Shown here: positions 35,293 through 42,092 of the stretch, in pieces | Numbering within the stretch: position 1 is the first letter of the stretch | Layout: every line of letters starts with the position of its first letter | Assembly: GCA_034670265.1 (NCBI GenBank) | Contig: JAXMNU010000002.1 | Coordinates: forward strand, 496,001 to 560,000 | Direction of reading: 5' to 3' | DNA from: Halomarinibacterium sp034670265 | GTDB taxonomy: Bacteria; Bacteroidota; Bacteroidia; Flavobacteriales; Flavobacteriaceae | Length of the DNA stretch: 64,000 nucleotides | Notes under the pieces: generated by a model | What the model was told of the DNA's origin: nothing | The model's input: the letters and a program-made list of their open reading frames with translations, nothing else | Database searches by the model: none | Made by a program: the position numbers and the translations under genes

Positions 35293-35904
35293 TTATTTAA
35301 CTTTTATTGAAAAAAGCTCATTGCTTTCTATGTATCCTTTTAAAACATCATTAGCTTCCACCCTACCAACCCCTGCGGGTGTGCCGGTAAATATAATATC
35401 TCCTATCTTTAATGTGAAATATTTTGAAACATATTCGATTAAGTCATCAATTTTCCACAACATAAAGGATGTATTCCCTTTTTGAACCACCTCCCCGTTC
35501 TTTTCGAGGCTAAAGTTAATATCATTACTATCCATAAACGAATCTTTGGGTAAAAAATTACCTATCACGGCAGCGCCATCAAATGATTTTGCCTTTTCCC
35601 AAGGTAAGCCTTTTTCTTTTAATTTACTTTGAAGATCACGTGCAGTAAAGTCTATCCCCAACCCTATTTCATCGTAGTACTTATGGGCAAACTTTTTATC
35701 GATATGCTTGCCAATTTTTGTAATCTTTACCAATATCTCGACCTCGTGGTGGATGTCTTGAGAAAATTCTGGAATAATAAAAGGGTTGTTTTTTAATAAT
35801 ACCGCCGAATCGGGTTTAATAAACACCACAGGCTCTGTGGGCCTTTCGTTTTTAAGTTCGGCGATATGCTCTGTGTAGTTTCTTCCTATGCAAATGATTT
35901 TCAT
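35293..35904 (-). CDS. Fumarylacetoacetate hydrolase (FAH) family protein
   Basis: A 203-aa protein from ATG 35904 (MKIICIGRNYTEHIAEL). An upstream start lies inside a dispersed repeat and is rejected. FAH hallmarks: HHEVEILVKI (Glu metal ligands), LGIDFTARDLQ, KSFDGAAVIG and GDIIFTGTPAGVG. Family members are acylpyruvases or oxaloacetate decarboxylases (FAHD1 type). It is first in the FAH-HPt-cinA run. Confidence 0.92.
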   Translation of the reverse strand: MKIICIGRNYTEHIAELKNERPTEPVVFIKPDSAVLLKNNPFIIPEFSQDIHHEVEILVKITKIGKHIDKKFAHKYYDEIGLGIDFTARDLQSKLKEKGLPWEKAKSFDGAAVIGNFLPKDSFMDSNDINFSLEKNGEVVQKGNTSFMLWKIDDLIEYVSKYFTLKIGDIIFTGTPAGVGRVEANDVLKGYIESNELFSIKVK

Positions 35905-35928
35905 ACTACTATAAAAATATAAGCACGC

Positions 35929-35974
35929 CACTTCTCGATACATTCCGAATCAAGTTCGGAACACTCGAAGTGAC
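35929..35974. repeat. Dispersed palindromic element (short form)
   Basis: CACTTCTCGATACATTCCG...CGGAACACTCGAAGTGAC: CACTTC and GAAGTG are inverted ends. It shares CTCGATACATTCC with 10460. It lies between the exonuclease and FAH genes. Confidence 0.65.
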
Positions 35975-35975
35975 A

Positions 35976-36749
35976 TTACAGTTTTGTATTCAGTTTTCGC
36001 AATTTCACACGTGTGAGCACTTTTTTTGTGTACAACGGGAAATCTGCATTTAATAACCATCCAAAATAGCCCGGCTCTTTATCCAGCACCTCTTCTACCA
36101 AGGTACCTTTATGTTTTCCGAAGCCAAACACCTCTTGTCCATCTTTATCGAAACGAATAAAGCCAGCAAAATCTGCAAAACTTTTGTGGGAGCTAAATTC
36201 TGCTAAAAAATTCATATCGTTTTCCAACTCGTCATATTTTGAAAGTTGCGCTTTTAAAACCTCGTAGGTTGCCATCGTATCTGCTTCGGCGCTGTGTGCA
36301 TTATCCAATGTTTTGTCGCAATAAAACTTATACGCTGCTTCCAAAGTTCGCTTTTCCATTTTATGAAAAATAGTCTGTACATCTACAGAAAGTGATTTTT
36401 TCATATCGAAATCAATGTCGGCACGAAGCATTTCTTCAGCCAATAACGGAATATCAAACCGGTTGCTATTAAACCCTCCCAAATCACTGTCTTTTATTAA
36501 CTGAAACACTTTAGGCGCCAATTCTTTAAAAGTAGGCTCGTTGGCAACCATTTCGTCTGTAATTCCGTGGATGGCAGTTACCATAGGCGGAATAGGCATC
36601 TCGGGGTTAACACGCCAGGTGTGGCTTTCCTTATTTCCGTTAGGGAATACTTTTAAAATTGAAATCTCTACGATACGGTCGGTTGCCACATTAACTCCAG
36701 TGGTTTCAAGGTCGAAAAAGCAAATGGGTTTGTTTAATTGTAATTCCAT
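35976..36749 (-). CDS. 3'-5' exonuclease, DEDDh type
   Basis: A 257-aa protein. Exo I FFDLETTGVNVATDRIVE (Asp/Glu), Exo II GGFNSNRFDIPLL (Asp) and Exo III DNAHSAEADTMAT (His/Asp) place it with DnaQ-like exonucleases. The C-terminal about 60 residues (GFIRFDKDGQEVFGFGKHKG ... YFGWLLNADFPLYTKKVL) form a DUF3820-like domain, related to the free-standing protein at 2497-2715. It may act in DNA repair or proofreading; a polymerase partner is not in the window. Confidence 0.93.
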   Translation of the reverse strand: MELQLNKPICFFDLETTGVNVATDRIVEISILKVFPNGNKESHTWRVNPEMPIPPMVTAIHGITDEMVANEPTFKELAPKVFQLIKDSDLGGFNSNRFDIPLLAEEMLRADIDFDMKKSLSVDVQTIFHKMEKRTLEAAYKFYCDKTLDNAHSAEADTMATYEVLKAQLSKYDELENDMNFLAEFSSHKSFADFAGFIRFDKDGQEVFGFGKHKGTLVEEVLDKEPGYFGWLLNADFPLYTKKVLTRVKLRKLNTKL

Positions 36750-36756
36750 GGTATAA

Positions 36757-36788
36757 TTTGTGATACAAAAATAGGAATACTATCTTCG
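36757..36788 (+). promoter_or_regulatory. Promoter of the thioredoxin-like gene
   Basis: TTTG (36757-36760), 20 bases, TATCTTCG (36781-36788), then nine bases to the ATG at 36798. Good spacing; the 5' leader would be almost absent. Confidence 0.65.
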
Positions 36789-36797
36789 TTTTACGTT

Positions 36798-37418
36798 ATG
36801 AAAAGTAAAGTAATTATCCTCATTTTATTGTTTACAACCTGCTTTGCATTGGCTCAAAATGATAAAGTGGTGGTTACCGAAAAGAAAAAAGGGAAGCGCG
36901 TAGTACTTATGGCTGAAAATACAACAGCCGATACCCTAAACGTATTTATAATGTTAACAGCACAAGGCTACCGCAGAAGTGCAGACCGTCCTGTGGTGAT
37001 GAACATTCCTCCTCGTAAAAAGGTACACGTGATGACCCTTATTGAAATGGAAGACCAAGAATCTAGTTACACCTACAATCTCATTGTAAATGAAAACCTA
37101 GACAATAGCCTTACGCTTGAACCCGAAGAAGAGGTCGTGGATATTGAAAATGTGATAAAAGGAAAAGTAGTTGTGTTTTCTAAAACCGATTGCAAAAAAT
37201 GCGATACCCTTTCGGCTTTTTTGTTTCGAGATCAAGTAAATCATCGCAATTTTAATATTGAAGAAGATCCTACATTGTATAGCCAGTTTATGAATTTTAT
37301 CGACAAAGAATTACAAGAAACGACTAAGATTCGGTTTCCGGTGATTTGGAATAAAACCTATACGATATTTGGGTACGACGATTTGGAAAAAGTGGTTAAA
37401 GAAATTGCCGAAAATTAA
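36798..37418 (+). CDS. Secreted thioredoxin/glutaredoxin-like protein
   Basis: A 206-aa protein with a signal peptide (IILILLFTTCFALAQ). Residues 20-110 form a beta-rich region of unknown family. Residues about 120-206 are a glutaredoxin/thioredoxin-like domain with the redox motif SKTDCKKCDTL (CxxC), the cis-Pro region RFPVIWN and a terminal helix. It is predicted to act in the periplasm on disulfides; substrate unknown. The stop overlaps the stop of the convergent lipoprotein by 4 bp. Confidence 0.8.
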   Translation: MKSKVIILILLFTTCFALAQNDKVVVTEKKKGKRVVLMAENTTADTLNVFIMLTAQGYRRSADRPVVMNIPPRKKVHVMTLIEMEDQESSYTYNLIVNENLDNSLTLEPEEEVVDIENVIKGKVVVFSKTDCKKCDTLSAFLFRDQVNHRNFNIEEDPTLYSQFMNFIDKELQETTKIRFPVIWNKTYTIFGYDDLEKVVKEIAEN

Positions 37419-37882
37419 TGTACTTCCACTACTGCAGTCCCTTGGGCTGAAATAAATGTTACTTTTTTTATATCCTTAGGAATAGCAAAAATCTTAGTAT
37501 CGTTAGAATGGTAAGATGCCTTTTTATTTTTGGTAGTTTGAAAATGAACGATTAATTCATTCTTTACCATTTCTGTTTTTACAATCCTAATTACGGCCCG
37601 TTCTGCCGAAGGCTTTGTTATCAAGGCTGCCACATTATGCACTCCAAAATCCACATTAGAAATAGTATTGTTCATTAATTTTGCCATCCCAAAATAGCTT
37701 GAAAACGCTTCATTATGGGTGGCTACCATAAAGATTACCTCCTTTTCATATTCAACCGTATTTTTGGTGAAGTAGCCCTCCAAATAGGAAATATCAAAAT
37801 CATCTGCTGCTTTTTGAGAGGATTTACAAGAAACAACTCCCAAGATAATAACCATCAATAGTACACTAATTTTAAACTTCAT
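37415..37882 (-). CDS. Lipoprotein of unknown function
   Basis: A 155-aa protein with lipobox VSCKSS near residue 19 (VIILGVVSC). The mature part is a beta-rich domain (GVHNVAALITKPSAERAVIRIVKTE). I recognise no family. It follows the next lipoprotein gene by 9 bp on the same strand, so the two are probably an operon. Confidence 0.6.
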   Translation of the reverse strand: MKFKISVLLMVIILGVVSCKSSQKAADDFDISYLEGYFTKNTVEYEKEVIFMVATHNEAFSSYFGMAKLMNNTISNVDFGVHNVAALITKPSAERAVIRIVKTEMVKNELIVHFQTTKNKKASYHSNDTKIFAIPKDIKKVTFISAQGTAVVEVH

Positions 37883-37891
37883 AACTATAGA

Positions 37892-38557
37892 TTATTCTTC
37901 TGAAGGCTGTATGTGCGTAATGGTATTTACGCCTTGGATATAATAGTAGGCAGTCACTTCTTTACCGTTGGCTTTTACCGTTTCGGCATCGATAAATAAG
38001 CCAAACTCTATCGTTTCTCCTTTAGCATTCGTAACGGTGATGGTATCTGGTAAATCTCCCGGGGTAGCCGCCTCTGCACCCCTTAAAATACCCGTTATCT
38101 TTTTCCAACTAGGGTCTATTTTTTCTGGAGCATACTCCCCAGACACCGATTCCCCATTAAAGTGCATATCCATTAACCTATTTTCCAACTCACTGGTATA
38201 ATAAATGGTTGCCCATTTGTCTGTGAGGGTGGTTAAGTCTTCCATATCCAAGCCAATAGCCTCTATGTTAAGGTTAAAATCTTGCTTCATATTGCGCTCT
38301 ACAAAATTGACCGTCACTACGAAAAACGGATAGCCGCCATCTTCTATCACTTCAATAATCCCAAATTCCCGTAGCTCGTCATCCCCCGGCTGATACTCAT
38401 TATCGCTATCATCTGTCCACGTATTATCTGGGATAGTGTCGGCTACTTCTTCACTTTCTAAGCTGTCTTCTACAACTTCTTTTTTGGCGTCGTTTTTACA
38501 GGCGGTAAACACAAATACAAACAGTAAAAAGACTAAGGGGAGTTTACAATTTTTCAT
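37892..38557 (-). CDS. Lipoprotein of unknown function, acidic
   Basis: A 221-aa protein; signal ends at FVFTACKND. A strongly acidic linker (EDSLESEEVADTIPDNTWTDDSD) precedes a beta domain (YPFFVVTVNFVERNMKQDFNLNIEAIG). Family unknown. Upstream partner of the 155-aa lipoprotein. Confidence 0.6.
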   Translation of the reverse strand: MKNCKLPLVFLLFVFVFTACKNDAKKEVVEDSLESEEVADTIPDNTWTDDSDNEYQPGDDELREFGIIEVIEDGGYPFFVVTVNFVERNMKQDFNLNIEAIGLDMEDLTTLTDKWATIYYTSELENRLMDMHFNGESVSGEYAPEKIDPSWKKITGILRGAEAATPGDLPDTITVTNAKGETIEFGLFIDAETVKANGKEVTAYYYIQGVNTITHIQPSEE

Positions 38558-38667
38558 GTTGAAAAATGAGTGGGTTAACGCAGTAAAGATAAGGTAAAAG
38601 CTTCACTTTTAATAAGCTAGGTTTTGTAGGAACATTTGAGTGAGTGTATAGGGTATATATGGGGGGG

Positions 38668-38682
38668 TTAGCTGCAGTATTC
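38668..38682. repeat. Boundary motif GTTAGCTGCAGTATT (inverted copy)
   Basis: Matches, in opposite orientation, the segment just upstream of the 113-aa gene on the reverse strand (GTTAGCTGCAATATT around 39041-39055). The 113-aa gene is therefore flanked by inverted copies. Confidence 0.5.
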
Positions 38683-38685
38683 GTG

Positions 38686-39027
38686 TCAGTCAAACCACAA
38701 TTCAATTATCGGAATCGAAAGTTTAAAATATAGATATATTATCGGAATATTTAATAATAAAATTCCAACCGAAATCATAGCTTCTTTTTTTTCAATGTAT
38801 TTTTTTAGTTTCTTAAAAATAATAGATGCAACTAATATTAAATTTACTATTATGGCTATTGGGACATAAAATAATCCGATAAACATCAAGATAGGTTCTT
38901 TCAACAATAAGAAGAACATAAATAATAATGTTCCTAATGTAAATGAAAAAATCGCTAAAAATCGACTGACTTCAATTGTATTGTATTCAGAAAATTTTGT
39001 TTGATTACCTGAATGATTTTTTGTCAT
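38686..39027 (-). CDS. Small membrane protein (cassette-like orphan)
   Basis: A 113-aa protein with three predicted membrane helices (FLAIFSFTLGTLLFMFFLLL, LMFIGLFYVPIAIIVNLILV, MISVGILLLNIPIIYLYF) and a basic cytoplasmic loop KKLKKYIEKKE. No family is recognised. Flanked by inverted boundary motifs and the hairpin element at 39115-39159, so it looks like a stand-alone cassette. Confidence 0.6.
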   Translation of the reverse strand: MTKNHSGNQTKFSEYNTIEVSRFLAIFSFTLGTLLFMFFLLLKEPILMFIGLFYVPIAIIVNLILVASIIFKKLKKYIEKKEAMISVGILLLNIPIIYLYFKLSIPIIELWFD

Positions 39028-39185
39028 ATTTTTTTCAATATTGCAGCTAACGGTCTCGTAAAACTGGCAGTTACGGGTTAATAGGCGTTAATTTTCGGTT
39101 TAGCACAGGCTTTAGCAATTCCGAGTGGATTCGGACGTAGTCGAATCCGCCGTAATTGCGGTTATACATTGTTGGAACCAGTTTT
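39028..39185. repeat. Large hairpin element between two orphan genes
   Basis: A 158-bp gene-free segment. It contains GCTAACGG near its left end and a strong interrupted palindrome at 39115-39159 (outer arms GCAATT/AATTGC, inner arms GGATTCG 39127-39133 / CGAATCC 39142-39148). GTTATACATTGTTGG is at its right end. The layout recalls folded-strand recombination sites of gene cassettes, though the sequence does not fit the integron attC consensus. Confidence 0.5.
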
Positions 39186-39632
39186 TTAATTTTTATTTAT
39201 CATTTCGTTCGGGTCAAAACCGTACATAAATTTATTCAGTTGTCCATTCGAACTTTCCAGTCCGACAATGTCCATTAATTCCTCAAAGTATGTGCAAACT
39301 CTTTCTCGGTCTTCGGTGTCCAATTCCATATAAACATCCGTAAACCTTGAAAGTCCAATTTTAATTTTCTCTTGATATTTTTTGTCAGTCGGATTTTCGG
39401 ATTCCGCTACACTTTTAAAGTCAGACGCAACACTATTAATTTTCTCTGTAAAAATCGGTCGCATTTTTTCGTCAGCGATTCCAGGATAGTAATTTTCCGC
39501 TACGAATTTTTTCTTTGCGATAAATTCCGCAAATTTTTCATTCGCATTTTCAGGTGTTTTCATTTCAGGCGCATTTTGTCCGCAAGCAGATAAAGTTAAA
39601 AACAAAACTAATATTTTAATGTATTTCGTCAT
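39186..39632 (-). CDS. Lipoprotein of unknown function (cassette-like orphan)
   Basis: A 148-aa protein; signal ends in FLTLSACGQN. The mature part is helical (ENANEKFAEFIAKKKFVAENYY, TDKKYQEKIKIGLSRFTDVYMEL). No family is recognised. The upstream sequence GAGTTGGCACCAATTTGAG resembles the boundary upstream of the 113-aa gene (CGTTAGCTGCAATATTGA). Confidence 0.6.
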   Translation of the reverse strand: MTKYIKILVLFLTLSACGQNAPEMKTPENANEKFAEFIAKKKFVAENYYPGIADEKMRPIFTEKINSVASDFKSVAESENPTDKKYQEKIKIGLSRFTDVYMELDTEDRERVCTYFEELMDIVGLESSNGQLNKFMYGFDPNEMINKN

Positions 39633-39673
39633 TTCTCAAATTGGTGCCAACTCGTTATATAAACTAATTAGTC

Positions 39674-39729
39674 GTCGATATACGGTAACATAGCTATGCT
39701 ATCGACTGTTTTTTGTTATCGATATACGG
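39674..39729. repeat. Direct repeat plus palindrome downstream of the HTH protein B gene
   Basis: TCGATATACGG occurs at 39675-39685 and 39719-39729. The first copy is part of GTCGATA...TATCGAC (39674-39680 / 39700-39706), with CATAGCTATG inside. This marks the boundary between the cassette-like genes and the array module. Confidence 0.5.
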
Positions 39730-39754
39730 CAACGGTTATTTCAAAGATAGCAAA

Positions 39755-40117
39755 TTAACTTTTTCGTAGTACCGCTCGTAGCTCTTCCAGTTTTGTGGTT
39801 AACAATTTGTTTTCCTCTTCTAGTGTGGCTATGCGTTCTTGTAGGGGTGCAGTGGCATCGGGTGCGTTGGTGGTAAAGTCTTCTGGCAGTTGTGCGGCGA
39901 GGTCTGCAAAAAAGTTGTGTTTCATCCCTTTACTAAGCTCCCAAAGTATATTGGTTTGTAAAGATTTTCTTTGCAAGTATTTCTGGATAGTAGTGGGATG
40001 TCTTTGTACCACACGAGCCAATGATGCTATGGTTATTCTTCTTTGTTTTATTCGTGCTCGTAATTGTTGCCCCAAATCTGGACAATCTTTAGCTTTTAGA
40101 TATTTTCTTGTTTTCAT
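39755..40117 (-). CDS. HTH/coiled-coil protein B of the 21-bp-array module
   Basis: A 120-aa basic protein, paralogue of the protein at 16879-17241. HTH about residues 28-50 (ITIASLARVVQRHPTTIQKY), then ILWELSKGMKHNFFADLAAQLPEDFTTNA (57-85) and a C-terminal coiled coil (LQERIATLEEENKLLTTKLEE). The ILWELS...HNF...DLA..LP...TTNA framework is shared with protein A, while the HTH residues differ, in step with the different repeat sequence of the neighbouring arrays. The first 21-bp repeat begins two bases upstream of its ATG, so binding there would be expected to control its own expression. Confidence 0.7.
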   Translation of the reverse strand: MKTRKYLKAKDCPDLGQQLRARIKQRRITIASLARVVQRHPTTIQKYLQRKSLQTNILWELSKGMKHNFFADLAAQLPEDFTTNAPDATAPLQERIATLEEENKLLTTKLEELRAVLRKS

Positions 40118-40119
40118 AC

Positions 40120-40350
40120 GGTGTAAATGGTATTTAAAATGGTCTAAAAGGGTATTTAATAGGTCTTATAGTAAGTTTAATAGGTGTTATTTATTATTTA
40201 ATTGGTTTAAAGAGCTATTAAACAGGTTTTAATGATATTTTAATAGGTGATACTGTTACTTAAATAGGTCTAATTATATATTTAATAGCAAATGAGACCT
40301 TTTTAAATGGTCTAAATGGTAATTTAATAACAAATTAGACCTATAAATTT
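40120..40350. repeat. Array B: 11 degenerate tandem repeats of exactly 21 bp
   Basis: Units start at 40120 and every 21 bp up to 40330, with no slip. Most begin GGTST (GGTCT or GGTGT) and end TTTAATA or TTAAATA. Units at 40288 and 40330 carry the reverse complement AGACC instead. The middle is variable. Very AT-rich. The array lies between the remnant of the 161-aa-type gene and protein B, as at 17331-17605, but the repeat sequence is different. Confidence 0.88.
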
Positions 40351-40367
40351 TATTCTAGTTAAGGTTT

Positions 40368-40393
40368 AAAAAAACGGCCCATAAAAGACCGTT
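40368..40393 (-). terminator. Terminator retained after the 161-aa-type remnant
   Basis: Stem AACGGCC / GACCGTT (one wobble) with a seven-base loop and seven T on the reverse strand. Position relative to gene and array is the same as the terminator at 17647-17672. Confidence 0.7.
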
Positions 40394-40415
40394 CTTTATT
40401 GGGGAGTTTGCGAGG

Positions 40416-40523
40416 TTAACTTGTATTTTCCTCACCGTCCTCTAGTCTTTCGCCCTGCCCTGCAAAACGTACTTTAAACCGGTCGTAACTATTTTGCGCG
40501 CCAGCAATCCCTGTTTTGCCATG
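40416..40523 (-). pseudogene. 3' remnant of a 161-aa-type gene
   Basis: In the reverse frame ending at 40416 the translation is HGKTGIAGAQNSYDRFKVRF followed by AGQGERLEDGEENTS and a stop. It aligns with the end of the 161-aa protein at 17696 (AGIPGAKESYEKLKTRF ...). An in-frame TAG lies directly upstream and the N-terminal about 125 codons are missing, so this is a truncated copy. Confidence 0.7.
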
Positions 40524-40576
40524 CTAAAAGAAATTAATGGTTAGTAAAACCACTAATCTCTAAAATTGAGGAAAAT

Positions 40577-40604
40577 AAAAAAAGGGGTAAAAACCCCTTT
40601 TTTT
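40577..40604. terminator. Bidirectional terminator-like hairpin
   Basis: AAAAAAAGGGG / CCCCTTTTTTT around a six-base loop. It may have been left by deletion of the 5' part of the truncated gene, or it may insulate the repeat-rich region that follows. Confidence 0.65.
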
Positions 40605-40611
40605 GATGTTT

Positions 40612-40891
40612 TTTTGTGAGACTCCCTGCCAAAGGTAGGCAGGCTCACTTCGTTCGAAATGACAATGTCATTCAGAACAACGTAGTTGTGAAGAATCTAA
40701 TAGATTCCTCGTTTCACTCGGAATGACAAAGGGGTATGCAAGGAATGATAAAGGGTTAAGCAAGGAATGATAGAAACATTCTTTTTTGTCACGCTCAACT
40801 AGATTGGGCGTCCATTCAACAAATCCTGATGCTCTACAGTGGATTCCCTGTCAAGCCTGCCTAACGTCAGGCAGGCACGGAATGACAATAA
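40612..40891. repeat. Composite cluster of dispersed palindromic elements
   Basis: About 280 gene-free bases. It contains CTGCCAAAGGTAGGCAG, TCACTTCGTTCGAAATGACA, GAATCTAATAGATTCCTCG, two tandem CAAGGAATGATA blocks, GCCTGCCTAACGTCAGGCAGGC and several GGAATGACAA ends. The modules recur in other intergenic elements of the window. No ORF is supported. Confidence 0.65.
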
Positions 40892-40916
40892 GAAATATTT
40901 CTTCCGTTTATACCTT

Positions 40917-42053
40917 TTAGTTTGGGAAGTAAGTATAAGTCAAAATTGCTGGGTCCTCAGAACCATTAGTATATATTTTACTTGGATAGCCAAACTCGTT
41001 GTATTCATATGTAAATTCATCCACTAATTGACCACCGTAATAAACGAAAAGAGGATTATTTTTATTAGTAAAGTTTACAAATTCTGGAATATAAAAATTA
41101 TTATAATAAACAAATGGGCCCGACAATTGAATACCTGGGGCGGGTTTATTAAAATATGTTTTTGAGGTTCCAAAACTTTTTTTATCATCAAAAAGAATAT
41201 TCCAACTTATTCCATTTAAAATATCATCAATTTGAGTTATGTTACCATTTTCGTAAGTGTAAATTAGATTTTCTTCAACTACACCAGTACCACCTTCAGT
41301 TCTAAGGTAATTGCTTATTTCATCATTTCCATTTCTTTCTAAAATTACATCAGAATAATATGATTTCTTAATATCTGCTATGTAAAGCTCTACTGCATAA
41401 TTATTAGGACCATAAAAATCGAAATGAAGAAAATCCCCTGCTTCATTTTCATATACAAAGTCCACCATAAAATTATTTTCGTAGGTAAATGTTGCAAACA
41501 CATTATCATAAAAATAATAATCTACACTTTCCTTTAACAAATTTCCATTATTGTCGTATTCAAATGTAAACTCCCCACCATTTTCATTATTATCTAAAGC
41601 ACTTATCAATTGATTTAGTTCATTATATTCATAATTTACTAAAGGGGCATTCTCCTCACTCTGAAAAGTTTTTAAAACAAAAGTAAAGTCATCAGCATCT
41701 AAAGTCATAAAGCTAGTTTCACTCTGGGTTTCGCCAAAATCATTCATTGCAACCACTCTTAATGAGTATTCAGTAGCAATTTGAAGGCTCTCAAGATTAT
41801 AGCTAACTCCTGAAAAATCGTCTATAATAAGCTCATTGTTTAGAAATATTGCGAATTTAAGATTTTGATTGTTAGATCCACTTTCTTGTGTCCACATGAT
41901 AGTGGCTTCGGTAAAAGATGAACTAACACTAATTTCAAAGCTACTAGGAGGAATTTGCTCCTCAGTATCCTCTGAACTGTCTTTATCCTTACTACAAGAG
42001 ATTAAAATAAAAGTGACGAATACGGAGAAAATAAATGGAGTTATATTTTTCAT
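40917..42053 (-). CDS. Lipoprotein with fibronectin-III-like and YD/RHS-like repeats
   Basis: A 378-aa protein with signal and lipobox LISCSKDKD. Residues about 35-125 look like a fibronectin type III domain (PPSSFEISVSSSFTEATIMW, YSLRVVAMNDFGETQSE). The rest has tyrosine/asparagine-rich YD-type repeats (YEYNELNQLISALDNNENGG, FEYDNNGNLLKE, YEYNEFGYPSKIYTNGSE). It is probably surface exposed; no toxin tip or T9SS tail is seen. Function unknown. Confidence 0.75.
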   Translation of the reverse strand: MKNITPFIFSVFVTFILISCSKDKDSSEDTEEQIPPSSFEISVSSSFTEATIMWTQESGSNNQNLKFAIFLNNELIIDDFSGVSYNLESLQIATEYSLRVVAMNDFGETQSETSFMTLDADDFTFVLKTFQSEENAPLVNYEYNELNQLISALDNNENGGEFTFEYDNNGNLLKESVDYYFYDNVFATFTYENNFMVDFVYENEAGDFLHFDFYGPNNYAVELYIADIKKSYYSDVILERNGNDEISNYLRTEGGTGVVEENLIYTYENGNITQIDDILNGISWNILFDDKKSFGTSKTYFNKPAPGIQLSGPFVYYNNFYIPEFVNFTNKNNPLFVYYGGQLVDEFTYEYNEFGYPSKIYTNGSEDPAILTYTYFPN

Positions 42054-42092
42054 AATGAGAGGTTAGAAGTAACCAATCTACAAAAAAATAAA

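Noticed and set aside
39028..39185. Integron attC site
   Set aside because: The hairpin is attC-like in shape, but the GTTRRRY / RYYYAAC core pairs are not found and no integrase is present; kept only as a cassette-like element.
39795..40232. Forward ORF of 145 aa crossing array B
   Set aside because: It runs antisense through the HTH gene into the repeats; composition is implausible (Cys/Phe/Ser-rich) and it is a shadow of the real reverse gene.
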